Below are positions 1-7,292 of a stretch of DNA of 64,000 bases, one piece after another (position 1 is the stretch's first letter; each line of letters opens with the position of its first letter). Made by a program: the position numbers and the translations under genes. Source of the DNA: Bacteroidota bacterium (GTDB lineage: Bacteria; Bacteroidota; Bacteroidia; UKL13-3); the NCBI GenBank assembly GCA_027484685.1, contig JAIXSO010000052.1, positions 1 through 64,000 on the forward strand. The letters run 5' to 3'. Under the pieces are notes generated by a model. It was given only the letters and a program-made list of their open reading frames with translations, searched no databases and was not told where the DNA came from.

Positions 1-2
1 AG

Positions 3-83
3 CCATCTATCAGAAAAGATGTAGAAGAAACAAATCCTGAAATGTTAATGTTGTTTGATCAACAACTTTCATTAGTGGCTTAA
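3..83 (+). CDS. C-terminal end of an unidentified protein (partial)
   Basis: An open frame enters from the left edge and gives 26 residues ending LFDQQLSLVA before TAA at 81-83. It has no start codon inside the window and no motif I recognise. It lies tail to tail with a transposase remnant, so it may belong either to a normal gene or to mobile DNA. Only the reading frame itself supports it. Confidence 0.35.
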   Translation, partial: PSIRKDVEETNPEMLMLFDQQLSLVA

Positions 84-90
84 ACCGAAC

Positions 91-219
91 TCAGGTTATT
101 AGCTTACCATTCAGTTTTTTTACTTGAAAATCAACATTTGTTTCTTCTGCTATTTTATCAAAGTACTCAGCTGGTATTAGTGCTAATAAATCTAGCACTT
201 TCATTTTATTTTGCGACAT
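91..219 (-). pseudogene. Transposase N-terminal remnant
   Basis: A 42-residue frame starts at ATG (217-219). It contains the segments VLDLLALIPAEYFDKIAEE and VDFQVKKLNGKLI, which resemble from memory the N-terminus of IS4-type DDE transposases common in Bacteroidota. A full transposase would be several hundred residues. Here the frame stops at TGA (91-93) directly after the conserved start, so it is a scar and not a working gene. The family assignment is from recall and the truncation is read directly. Confidence 0.4.
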
Positions 220-484
220 ATAATTTTAGTTGTCGCAAGTTTCAAAATTCAAAGATTAATTTTAGATTCTACATCTTTCGTTATAAACAACAATACTGTT
301 AAATTGTATTGTTTCGTACAATCTTGATTGCAAATCCGAACTGGCGGATCTTGTGCGCTTGAGCTTTGCAAAGGAGACTACGAATAGTAAATGAAAAAAG
401 AGTTTGTAACTCTGAGTACTAGAGTTCATTACAAATCCACAGAATGCTTTGCTAACTCTATGAATAGTGTTTGTAATATTAAAA
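220..484. repeat. Intergenic stretch with short inverted repeats
   Basis: There is no convincing gene in this gap. It holds an imperfect inverted repeat at about 393-436, where TTTGTAA...TTACAAA encloses CTCT...AGAG, and the short word GAATAGT occurs twice (382-388 and 463-469). Such TTTGTAA/TTACAAA foldbacks are common intergenic repeats in Bacteroidota genomes. A 32-codon frame starting at 391 crosses the foldback and looks accidental. Next to the transposase remnant, this looks like a worn insertion region. Confidence 0.35.
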
Positions 485-508
485 GCTGACAGTTTTCAAG
501 CTGTCAGC
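485..508 (-). terminator. Terminator downstream of rsmA
   Basis: A perfect 8-bp stem, GCTGACAG (485-492) and CTGTCAGC (501-508), has an 8-nt loop and is followed on the minus strand by TTTTAATATT. It begins 13 bp after the rsmA stop codon. The weak U tract lowers confidence. Confidence 0.55.
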
Positions 509-521
509 CCTCATATTTTAT

Positions 522-1322
522 TTATTCCCCTAACAAAATAATGGTAAGCCTTACAAAATCTTGAACAGATAATTCTTCGGCTCGTTTATCGGCAAATTCA
601 GTAATTAAGCTTTTATCTTGCACCAACGAGTTAATGGCATTGCTTAATTTTTTTCTGCGTTGGTTAAAAGCCAGTTTTACTACTTGTTTAAACTTTTTAG
701 GGTCGCAGCCCAACTCCGTGTTTTTGCGCATTAACCTCACTACTCCTGATTTAACTTTGGGTGGTGGAGTAAATACTGTTTCGGGTACTGTAAATAAATA
801 TTCCACATCAAAATAAGCTTGGGTTATTACACTTAAAATACCATAATCTTTGGTGCGTGGTTTGGCGCCAAGACGCTCTGCCACTTCTTTTTGAAACATA
901 CCCACCATTAATGGAATTTTATGGCGTTTATCAATTAAAGTAAAAACTATTTGGCTCGAGATATTGTATGGAAAATTACCTACTAAACTGAATTCGTCTT
1001 TAAAATAATTATCAAAATTTAGTGCTAAAAAGTCAGCTTCTAGTAACCTGTTTTCTAATTGCGGATAATGCGATTGCAGGTAAGCTATCGACTCTTTGTC
1101 TAAATCAATGGCCCAAGTTTTAAAGTTGGTGTTTTGTAATAAATACTTGGTTAAAACGCCCATTCCTGGCCCTACTTCTAGTATATCAGGTGTTTGGCAT
1201 TTTTCGTTTAAGGCGTTTACTATATTAAATGCAATATTTTCATCATTTAAAAAATGCTGTCCTAAGTGTTTTTTTGCCCTTACATCGGAGCTTTTTTTAG
1301 CCGATAAATAGAATTTTTCCAT
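522..1322 (-). CDS. rsmA: 16S rRNA (adenine1518/1519-N6)-dimethyltransferase RsmA/KsgA
   Basis: This enzyme dimethylates two adjacent adenines in helix 45 of 16S rRNA during late 30S assembly, using S-adenosylmethionine. The sequence shows the family N-terminal motif KKHLGQHFL (residues 17-25), the SAM-binding loop EVGPGMGVLT (49-58), an acidic strand end AIDLD (71-75) and motif IV NFPYNIS (116-122, canonical NLPY). The length of 266 aa is normal. The ATG at 1320-1322 is the only start before the conserved N-terminus. A TAGCTTTG -7 element lies 10 bp upstream (1333-1340), and a hairpin terminator follows the stop. It is a stand-alone gene divergent from the next one. Confidence 0.95.
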   Translation of the reverse strand: MEKFYLSAKKSSDVRAKKHLGQHFLNDENIAFNIVNALNEKCQTPDILEVGPGMGVLTKYLLQNTNFKTWAIDLDKESIAYLQSHYPQLENRLLEADFLALNFDNYFKDEFSLVGNFPYNISSQIVFTLIDKRHKIPLMVGMFQKEVAERLGAKPRTKDYGILSVITQAYFDVEYLFTVPETVFTPPPKVKSGVVRLMRKNTELGCDPKKFKQVVKLAFNQRRKKLSNAINSLVQDKSLITEFADKRAEELSVQDFVRLTIILLGE

Positions 1323-1332
1323 ATATAATTGT

Positions 1333-1340
1333 CAAAGCTA
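1333..1340 (-). promoter_or_regulatory. Bacteroidota -7 element for rsmA
   Basis: On the minus strand the sequence TAGCTTTG matches the Bacteroidota primary-sigma -7 consensus TAnnTTTG exactly and lies 10 bp from the rsmA ATG, which implies a very short leader. No clear TTTG -33 is seen at 19-20 bp. It overlaps the divergent promoter region of the next gene. Confidence 0.4.
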
Positions 1341-1347
1341 AAAATAA

Positions 1348-1378
1348 TTTGCATTTATAACTACTAAAGTTATTTTTG
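1348..1378 (+). promoter_or_regulatory. Consensus promoter for the Lys-rich secreted protein
   Basis: TTTG (1348-1351), a 19-bp spacer and TATTTTTG (1371-1378) match the Bacteroidota -33/-7 consensus TTTG-N19-TAnnTTTG at every fixed position. The start codon is 25 bp downstream. Confidence 0.65.
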
Positions 1379-1403
1379 GAACGAAATTTAAACACATTTA
1401 CTC

Positions 1404-1661
1404 ATGAAAAATTTAACAAAAGTATTAGCCCTGTTTTTGGTGTTAGTTTTTGCCGCACCTAGTTTTGCTCAACAAAAACCTAAAAAAGCCGAAGCAAAAA
1501 AAGAAGTAAGCAAAGAGAAAAAAGCCGAAAAGAAAAAGGAAGAAAAGAAAGAAGAAGTAAAGTTAAAAAAAGATGGCACTCCTGATAAAAGATACAAGGA
1601 AAATAAGCCAAAGTTAAAAAAAGACGGTACTCCTGATAAAAGATACAAAGCCAATAGATAA
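1404..1661 (+). CDS. Small secreted Lys/Glu-rich protein with duplicated DGTPDKRY motif
   Basis: The 85-residue product starts with a clear signal peptide ending SFAQ (about residue 22). A highly charged Lys/Glu linker follows, then two copies of LKKDGTPDKRYK separated by three residues. The DGTPD-RYK motif resembles the short PBCV-type basic adaptor repeat also seen in small Bacteroidota exported proteins; that assignment is from memory. The function is unknown; the charge suggests binding to polyanions such as nucleic acid or acidic glycans in the periplasm. The gene has a consensus promoter, and its terminator stem begins within its last codons. Confidence 0.8.
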   Translation: MKNLTKVLALFLVLVFAAPSFAQQKPKKAEAKKEVSKEKKAEKKKEEKKEEVKLKKDGTPDKRYKENKPKLKKDGTPDKRYKANR

Positions 1662-1673
1662 TTGGCTTTTTTT
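1649..1673 (+). terminator. Intrinsic terminator overlapping the stop codon
   Basis: AGCCAAT (1649-1655) pairs with ATTGGCT (1661-1667), with a 5-nt loop and seven consecutive T. The left arm lies inside the last codons of the Lys-rich protein gene and the loop ends at its TAA. Confidence 0.75.
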
Positions 1674-1707
1674 ATGCCATTATTGTAAACTATTTTAAAT
1701 ACCAAAT

Positions 1708-2454
1708 ATGAAAAAAATAACTTACAGCCTTGCTTTAATTTTTTTAATAGCACGCTGCGGAACCGACCAATTTATTGATATGACACCAGTAGTAAATTTA
1801 ACAAACGGATTGGTCGTAAATATTATGTTTGATAGTACTTTGGTTGAAACGGTTTCGGGCGTTGTTGGTAGCAATAATAAAGCCGAATTTTGCCCTAACA
1901 GAAAAGGATTAGCCAATGCCGCTATTCATTTTAATAGGGTTGATTCAGCTCAAATTAACTTTGGCGATTTAGATGGAGCATCATTTACCAATGGCATATT
2001 TACAGCAAGCTGTTGGGTTTTATTAGAAGATACAACTTTGCCATGCGCAGTTTATAGCAAACGCAGTGCCCTTGGAGGTTTTGAATATAGTTTAGATAAT
2101 CATTTTAGGAACAAACAGTTTTTTAACTTTGATAATTGGATTGAAAATGGAACTTTTACTGTATATGGAATTGACCCGTTAAACGCCTCGGCACCAATTA
2201 ATTTAAACAATTGGCAACACTTGGTATATGTGGCCTATGGAACCAATTTAAAAGTATATGTAAATGGTGTTTTACAAACGGGAACCGATTTAAAAAACAG
2301 TGGTCAATCATTTAGCAATACCGAAAAACCTTTTGTGGTTGGTAATGGTGGGGGTTATGGTAGAAATTATTATTTCCAAGGAGCAATTGACGATTTGAAA
2401 ATGTATAACCGCGTGTTAAATGTTGATGAAATCAAAGCGTTATACGCCCAATAA
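1708..2454 (+). CDS. LamG/concanavalin A-like lipoprotein
   Basis: The 248-residue product has a short hydrophobic leader with a possible lipobox ending at Cys17. The residue before the Cys is Arg, which is unusual, so lipidation is likely but not certain. The rest is one LamG-type jellyroll: a start like AAIHFNRVDSAQINFGD, a middle strand NNWQHLVYVAYG, then LKVYVNGVLQTGT, and an end FQGAIDDLKMYNRVLNVDEI. This pattern is diagnostic of LamG_3-like carbohydrate- or protein-binding domains. It is probably exposed on the cell surface and its ligand is unknown. It sits alone between a terminator upstream and a bidirectional one downstream. Confidence 0.8.
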   Translation: MKKITYSLALIFLIARCGTDQFIDMTPVVNLTNGLVVNIMFDSTLVETVSGVVGSNNKAEFCPNRKGLANAAIHFNRVDSAQINFGDLDGASFTNGIFTASCWVLLEDTTLPCAVYSKRSALGGFEYSLDNHFRNKQFFNFDNWIENGTFTVYGIDPLNASAPINLNNWQHLVYVAYGTNLKVYVNGVLQTGTDLKNSGQSFSNTEKPFVVGNGGGYGRNYYFQGAIDDLKMYNRVLNVDEIKALYAQ

Positions 2455-2478
2455 AATAATCCTATTGTCAAAAGAAAA

Positions 2479-2512
2479 AGGCTACTCTAAATTTTAGAGT
2501 AGCCTTTTTTTT
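2479..2512. terminator. Bidirectional terminator
   Basis: AGGCTACTCTAAA (2479-2491) pairs with TTTAGAGTAGCCT (2493-2505). T-rich tracts follow on both strands (2505-2512 on plus; A-rich 2471-2479 read on minus). It separates the converging LamG lipoprotein and LruC genes and touches the LruC stop codon at 2511. Confidence 0.85.
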
Positions 2513-4004
2513 ATTTTACTATATATAAAGATTCGTAATCTCTATATTTTTCATTTTCCTCGTACCAATCTTTATAAATTTCGCCTTTGCTTTTAGCCCA
2601 TTCTGCAAAATAAACATATGCTTTAACAAAATCTGTTTTTTCGGTAGCATAAGGTATTTCAGCAGGAATATTCAATGCCCAAGGTAAATTATCTTTGGTT
2701 TTGTAGTAATTTCCTTCTTTGCTATTGTCATCAACTTGGCCAAATATTTTGGTGTCAGCTTTTTCGGTTGGTTCGTAACCCGCTAAATGCAATTCTTGTC
2801 CTCTTTCTTGGTTAATAATAATAAATGGATTGAAAATTTCTGGAGAGTAATCTTTCATTGAAACTTCGCCATTAGGAGCCTTTCCATCTGCATCTCTAAA
2901 TTTAACACTAAACGATAAAGTATTTGGTTTAACGTAAGTTGCTTTAGGGTCAACATTAACACCGCTTGAACCACCTGGGTTTGGTAAAATTTCATTTGCA
3001 CTGGTAAATGCAATAATGGTTGCAGTTTTTTGATCAGCTTCTGTGCCGTTTTTATTTAGGTTTAACCATTTTGCTTCTGTTTTTAAACCTTCAACACCAT
3101 ATATTTTGTCACTAGCAATGCCATTTAACATAAAACCAAAACCATTGTTAAAGCTAGCACCAATAGCTTTAGGTGTTATCTCATAGTTTATTTCTACAAT
3201 GTTATTATTTGCATCAGTAACAGTATTAAATCTGTAAGCTACAACTAAATCGTTAAAGTCGTAATCGCCCACAGCAGGCCATAAATCTTCAAACATTAAA
3301 GTTCCATTTCCTTTTTCTGGGTAAAAGTTGTTATAGGCTCTTTGTGCATCGTTAGGGTAAGCGTCATCGCTATCTTGTACGCCATCAGAATCAGCATCTA
3401 CAAATAATGCCATTGGTAAACAGCTGTTGGTTGGGTCAGCCCAATATGTTCCTGGAATTACTAAATCATCCATAAAACATCTTCCTGTTCCACCTACTCC
3501 CATAAAGCTAACCATTACTTTATATACATTATTGGTATTAGCTATTGAACTTGGAATAGCGTAAGACACGTTTCTAACATTGTTTGAGCCAGTTCCGCTA
3601 ATTGGTGCGGCAAATATGTAAGTAAATGAATCGGCTATGGCTGCTCCTTCTTTAAAGGTACCTGCTGCTGCATCGTAAGGAATAAATCTTACACGTAAAG
3701 AGCGCGATGTACCTGAGTTTCCATCTAATCTTACTTTAAAGGTAATATTTCCACTACCTGGTTTTAACCATGGCGATTTTACCCAAGTAGAAGTAGGTAA
3801 ACTACTAGTAAGTTGATTAGTTCTAGCCGAAAGGCCTCCACTAATTACCGTACTTGCTGAGTAGAACCCAGTAATAGCTCCCATAGCCCAACAATTGGCA
3901 TTACTTGGTAAATTGTTTGGTTCAAAATCCATTGTTACTTGCGCTTCTAGCTGCATAGTTAACATGGTAACGGCTGCGATTATAAAATTTTTTATTGTTT
4001 TCAT
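2511..4004 (-). CDS. LruC domain-containing exported protein
   Basis: This is a secreted protein of about 497 residues. I chose the ATG at 4002-4004; a TTG at 4022 would only add six residues before the signal peptide, which ends LEAQ. The N-terminal ~170 residues look like a beta-sandwich (DFEPNNLPSNANCWAMG...). A Ca-binding-type DADSDGVQDSDDAYP loop follows, then the LruC/DUF4842 signature FEDLWPAVGDYDFNDLVVAY and the rest of that domain to the C-terminus. LruC-domain proteins are surface or outer-membrane-associated in Leptospira and Bacteroidota; their molecular role is not established. It is the second gene of a pair, 7 bp after a small lipoprotein gene. Confidence 0.85.
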   Translation of the reverse strand: MKTIKNFIIAAVTMLTMQLEAQVTMDFEPNNLPSNANCWAMGAITGFYSASTVISGGLSARTNQLTSSLPTSTWVKSPWLKPGSGNITFKVRLDGNSGTSRSLRVRFIPYDAAAGTFKEGAAIADSFTYIFAAPISGTGSNNVRNVSYAIPSSIANTNNVYKVMVSFMGVGGTGRCFMDDLVIPGTYWADPTNSCLPMALFVDADSDGVQDSDDAYPNDAQRAYNNFYPEKGNGTLMFEDLWPAVGDYDFNDLVVAYRFNTVTDANNNIVEINYEITPKAIGASFNNGFGFMLNGIASDKIYGVEGLKTEAKWLNLNKNGTEADQKTATIIAFTSANEILPNPGGSSGVNVDPKATYVKPNTLSFSVKFRDADGKAPNGEVSMKDYSPEIFNPFIIINQERGQELHLAGYEPTEKADTKIFGQVDDNSKEGNYYKTKDNLPWALNIPAEIPYATEKTDFVKAYVYFAEWAKSKGEIYKDWYEENEKYRDYESLYIVK

Positions 4005-4011
4005 AGCTTTA

Positions 4012-4434
4012 TTATTGTTCAACTAAAGTAGTTTCGGTTATAAAATTAAAATCTATTCTTTTATTAGTAATATCTATTGTTTTTACAATACTTCCGTAGC
4101 TTACCACTACCTTTTTAAGGCTACTAGGCACAACTAAACTGGTTGTAAAAGCTTCGTTCATTTTTTGAAGTTTTTTGTAAATAACAACTCCAGTTTCGGT
4201 TTTAACAACCAAAGTATTAGTAATAGTTACAGGGGTGTTAGCTGCTGCAATGTTTAACGTTACATTACTTGTCGATTTCCAATCAAATGATGGATCTACT
4301 TTAATTTGCTTGAAATTAGTAATCTTTGGAGTGGTTTCTGTTTTCGATTCGGCATTTTCTAGTTTTTTACAACTAGTAAATGTTGTTTGTATCAATGCAA
4401 TTAATACAAATACTAATAAATGTTCTTTTCTCAT
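4012..4434 (-). CDS. Small lipoprotein encoded with the LruC protein
   Basis: The 140-residue product begins with a signal peptide and a lipobox ending FTSC (Cys at about residue 22), followed by a Lys/Glu/Thr-rich linker and one all-beta domain of ~95 residues containing NVTLNIAAANTPVTITNTLVV. I do not recognise the domain; it could be Ig-like. The stop lies 7 bp before the LruC ATG, so the two are almost certainly co-transcribed and may form a surface complex. Confidence 0.75.
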   Translation of the reverse strand: MRKEHLLVFVLIALIQTTFTSCKKLENAESKTETTPKITNFKQIKVDPSFDWKSTSNVTLNIAAANTPVTITNTLVVKTETGVVIYKKLQKMNEAFTTSLVVPSSLKKVVVSYGSIVKTIDITNKRIDFNFITETTLVEQ

Positions 4435-4797
4435 TTTTATTGTTTTTATGTTTTGTTCATTATTTACAAACCTTATGCCTTTTGAACTAAATTACTGATA
4501 ATGAGTTTTTTTTTTTTTTTTTCAAAAAGAAATAAAGGTTTTTTGTATCAAAATGGCTGTAATTTTCTCATTTTGATACTTTGTTTTTACAATGCTAATA
4601 TAATTAATGTGTAAAATAAGTAGCTGTAATGCAGGGTTATGCACTGCTGTTAAAATATGCACTATTTAGTTTAAATGGCAGTTCGTAGCATTTAAACTAC
4701 CTTTTTTTATATAAAAACAGAATAGGATTTATGCTAATTACAGATTAACTGAAAATTTATTAACTGCGACATTAAAAAATTTCTATCCTTTTGAAAC
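4435..4797. other. AT-rich intergenic region with T17 tract
   Basis: No gene is seen. The main landmark is an uninterrupted run of 17 T (4506-4522), 72 bp upstream of the lipoprotein/LruC operon start. Between the run and the ATG, the minus strand has an imperfect -7-like AAGGTTTG. The rest is AT-rich without hairpins or RNA-like structure that I can see. Confidence 0.5.
4506..4522. repeat. Homopolymer T(17)
   Basis: Seventeen consecutive T are read directly. The tract lies upstream of a surface lipoprotein operon, where slippage could change promoter spacing. It could equally be assembly or sequencing noise. Confidence 0.7.
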
Positions 4798-4822
4798 AAA
4801 AAAACCCTCATAAAAATGAAGG
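4798..4822 (-). terminator. Terminator downstream of purM
   Basis: On the minus strand CCTTCAT (4822-4816), a 4-nt loop and ATGAGGG (4811-4805) form a 7-bp stem with one G-U pair, followed by seven T. It begins 27 bp after the purM stop. Confidence 0.7.
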
Positions 4823-4849
4823 CTTAATAATTTGTTAGGTTAAATAAAT

Positions 4850-6013
4850 TTAGTAAATAAACTCACCGTGTTCGGTGGTAACTATTAACTCATTTTTCTC
4901 AGCAGCTTCTACATGACCTACTATTTGTGCATCAATATTGAATTTGCTAGCCAAGCTTATTAAATCTTGAGCAGTGTTTTTATCGGTATAAAACTCTAAT
5001 AAATTGCCCATGTTAAATACTTTATACATTTCGTGCCACTGACTATTGCTTTGGCTTTGAATCATGCTAAACAAAGGTGGCGTTTTAAACAAGTTGTTTT
5101 TTATAATGCGCAAATTTTTTACAAAATGTAAAACCTTGGTTTGTCCTCCACCTGTACAATGCACCATACCATCAATCTTATCAAAATGGGTTTCAAAAAT
5201 TTCTTTGATAATTGGGCTGAAAGTTCTAGTTGGAGAAAGTATCATTTTACCCACATTTAAAGGGTTTTCTGCAAGTTGTTCAGTTAATTTTAAACCACCG
5301 GTGTAAACCAAATCTTCGGGTACTTGTGGGTCAAAACTTTCGGTATAAGTTTTATAAAACGATGAAAGTACATCGTGGCGAGCCATGGTTAAACCATTGC
5401 TACCCATACCAGCATTATAACTTTTTTCGTAAGTAGTTTGTCCGTAGCTAGCAAAGCCAACTATTACATTTCCAGGTTTAATATTGTGGTTTGAAATAAC
5501 TTTACTTTTTTCAATACGCGCTGTTACGGTTGAATCAACAATAATGGTGCGAACCAAATCGCCCACATCGGCCGTTTCGCCACCAGTTGAATGTATATTG
5601 ATTCCATACGATTGCAACATGGCAATAAACTCTTCTGTACCTTCAATAATGGCTTGAATTACCTCGCCAGGAATTAAGTTTTTGTTCCTACCAATGGTGG
5701 ATGAAAGTACAATTTTATCGAAAGCGCCAACACAAAGTAAATCGTTTGTATTCATTACAATAGCATCTTGCGCTATGCCTTTCCAAACCGATAAATCACC
5801 TGTTTCTTTCCAATATAAATAAGCTAAACTCGATTTTGTTCCAGCTCCATCGGCATGCATGATATTGCAAAAACGCTCATCGCCACCCAAATAATCAGGA
5901 ACTATTTTACAAAAAGCTTGAGGAAATAATCCTTTATCCATGTTTTTAATGGCTGCGTGAACATCTTCTTTTTGCGATGAAACGCCACGTTTCATGTATT
6001 TATCGTTGGTCAT
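4850..6013 (-). CDS. purM: Phosphoribosylformylglycinamidine cyclo-ligase (AIR synthetase)
   Basis: This enzyme makes 5-aminoimidazole ribonucleotide from FGAM with ATP, the fifth step of de novo purine synthesis in the cytosol. The sequence has the RGVS start, the AIR-synthase motif HADGAGTKSS (53-62), the conserved segment GIAQDAIVMNTNDLLCVGA, and SSTIGRNKNLIPGEV with STGGETADVGD, all typical of the longer Bacteroidota PurM (387 aa). An ATG at codon 7 is also possible, but the longer start fits the family. No other purine gene is adjacent. Confidence 0.93.
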   Translation of the reverse strand: MTNDKYMKRGVSSQKEDVHAAIKNMDKGLFPQAFCKIVPDYLGGDERFCNIMHADGAGTKSSLAYLYWKETGDLSVWKGIAQDAIVMNTNDLLCVGAFDKIVLSSTIGRNKNLIPGEVIQAIIEGTEEFIAMLQSYGINIHSTGGETADVGDLVRTIIVDSTVTARIEKSKVISNHNIKPGNVIVGFASYGQTTYEKSYNAGMGSNGLTMARHDVLSSFYKTYTESFDPQVPEDLVYTGGLKLTEQLAENPLNVGKMILSPTRTFSPIIKEIFETHFDKIDGMVHCTGGGQTKVLHFVKNLRIIKNNLFKTPPLFSMIQSQSNSQWHEMYKVFNMGNLLEFYTDKNTAQDLISLASKFNIDAQIVGHVEAAEKNELIVTTEHGEFIY

Positions 6014-6099
6014 GAGTAGAGTTTTGAGGTGTAATTTCTAATGCTGCGAAGATGATTAAATTATTTTACTTAATAAACAGAAAAAGGAAGTATACGTTT

Positions 6100-6507
6100 T
6101 TATAGTCTGAAATTTATGGGTAATGTATATTTAACCCTAACCGCTTTTCCTCTCATTTTTCCAGGTACCCAATTAGGACTTAATTTTAAAATCCGAATCG
6201 CTTCTTCATCGCAGCCCCAACCCATTTTTCTCAACACTTCAATATTGGTTAATTTGCCGTTTTTTTCTACTATAAAACGAACAATTACTTTGCCTTCTAT
6301 TCCATTTTCTTTGGCTAATTGAGGATAAACAAGGCGTTGTCTTAAAAAACTATATAATGAATCTTCTCCGCCAATAAAACTTGGCATTTGCTCAGCTTCA
6401 ATCAAAACTTCTTCAGTTGAGTCTGCTTCCACATTTGGGTTTTGAGCATATAAAGTATTGCTGTTTAAACAAACAAAAAGTATAATTAAGTGAATAAGTG
6501 TTTTCAT
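6100..6507 (-). CDS. Periplasmic TonB C-terminal-domain protein
   Basis: The 135-residue product has a signal peptide ending LYAQ (about residue 22), an acidic linker and a TonB C-terminal domain: the lead-in QMPSFIGGEDSLYSFLRQ, YPQLAKENGIEGKVIVRFIV, a conserved turn NGKLTNIEVLR, and the final strands WVPGKMRGKAVRVKYTLP. Unlike true TonB it has a cleavable leader and no Pro-rich spanning region, so energy transduction is doubtful. It is the last of three minus-strand genes, 8 bp after the previous stop. The same C-terminal domain is fused to the first gene of the cluster (7293-8201). Confidence 0.85.
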   Translation of the reverse strand: MKTLIHLIILFVCLNSNTLYAQNPNVEADSTEEVLIEAEQMPSFIGGEDSLYSFLRQRLVYPQLAKENGIEGKVIVRFIVEKNGKLTNIEVLRKMGWGCDEEAIRILKLSPNWVPGKMRGKAVRVKYTLPINFRL

Positions 6508-6515
6508 TTTTAAAT

Positions 6516-7235
6516 TTATTTTTTGCGCAATATAGTATCTATTTTATAATCAGGCGCAATCATTCCCATGGTATGTATCAATTTTTCAGGATTGGTTCTT
6601 ATGGTGTCAGGCGGACTTATTTTCACCTTGCCTTTTAATATTTCATGTTTTATTGGTTCAGCAAAAATTGTATCCCCCATGATTTGATTTTCAGCAGGAA
6701 CTCCCATTATTTCTTCTTGTATATCAACTCCACCCATTTTTTCATTTATTATTGGTGCCACCACTTCTCCTTGTAATTTGATGGAATGATTTGCTGTAAT
6801 AAAATCAACTGGGTGTTTTACATCATGAATTGGTTCAATAACTTGGTTTTCTATTTTGGTTGTATCTTCTTTAGTTTTTACAGTGTCAATGAGTTTCACT
6901 TCTCCTAGTGTTGCTGGCTGTCCGTTATTATCGGTGCAGCTAAATAAAGTTGTTCCAAAAACCAGGAGTAATGCCAAAGCAAATTTTCGGCTAGCTGACA
7001 TTTGACTAAAAACAGTACTTGGAATTTGAATGTCAATTGGATTGAGTTGTTGTTTTTTAAACCTACCACATACTTTTTGTCCGTAATGTTTGGTAAAATA
7101 ATTTTGAATGTCTTCAGCAGAAAAGTGTGTAAAATCAATAACTGTTTTTTGGCAACTACCGCAAAATCGGCCTTGTTCGTTTGGAGTCATGGCGCCCCAA
7201 TTTTCGTGGCAGGGTTCTGGAATGGAAATTTTCAT
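6516..7235 (-). CDS. Cys-rich N-terminal domain membrane protein, paralogue without TonB domain
   Basis: The 239-residue product starts with a ~60-residue cytoplasmic domain, IPEPCHENW...TPNEQGRFCGSC plus QKTVIDFTHFS, whose Cys/His pattern suggests metal binding. One membrane segment follows at about 84-100 (FALALLLVFGTTLFSC), then a ~135-residue periplasmic tail rich in Val, Ile and acidic residues. The N-terminal half is nearly the same as that of the upstream gene, so this is a duplicate that lacks the C-terminal TonB-like domain; the following gene supplies that domain separately. The N-terminal module is frequent in Bacteroidota ahead of carboxypeptidase-regulatory or TonB-like domains. 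Its function is unknown. Confidence 0.75.
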   Translation of the reverse strand: MKISIPEPCHENWGAMTPNEQGRFCGSCQKTVIDFTHFSAEDIQNYFTKHYGQKVCGRFKKQQLNPIDIQIPSTVFSQMSASRKFALALLLVFGTTLFSCTDNNGQPATLGEVKLIDTVKTKEDTTKIENQVIEPIHDVKHPVDFITANHSIKLQGEVVAPIINEKMGGVDIQEEIMGVPAENQIMGDTIFAEPIKHEILKGKVKISPPDTIRTNPEKLIHTMGMIAPDYKIDTILRKK

Positions 7236-7292
7236 GGTATTTTGTATTTAACTAATACCAAGATGCAATTGGTTTTAATTTTCCATAAAAAA

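Noticed and set aside
391-489. 32-codon plus-strand frame beginning MKKEFVTL
   Set aside because: It runs across an intergenic foldback, has no conserved feature and ends in the rsmA terminator.
1469-1753. 94-residue antisense frame over the Lys-rich protein
   Set aside because: It is made of Phe/Ser runs that come from reading Lys/Glu codons backwards, and it runs through the terminator.
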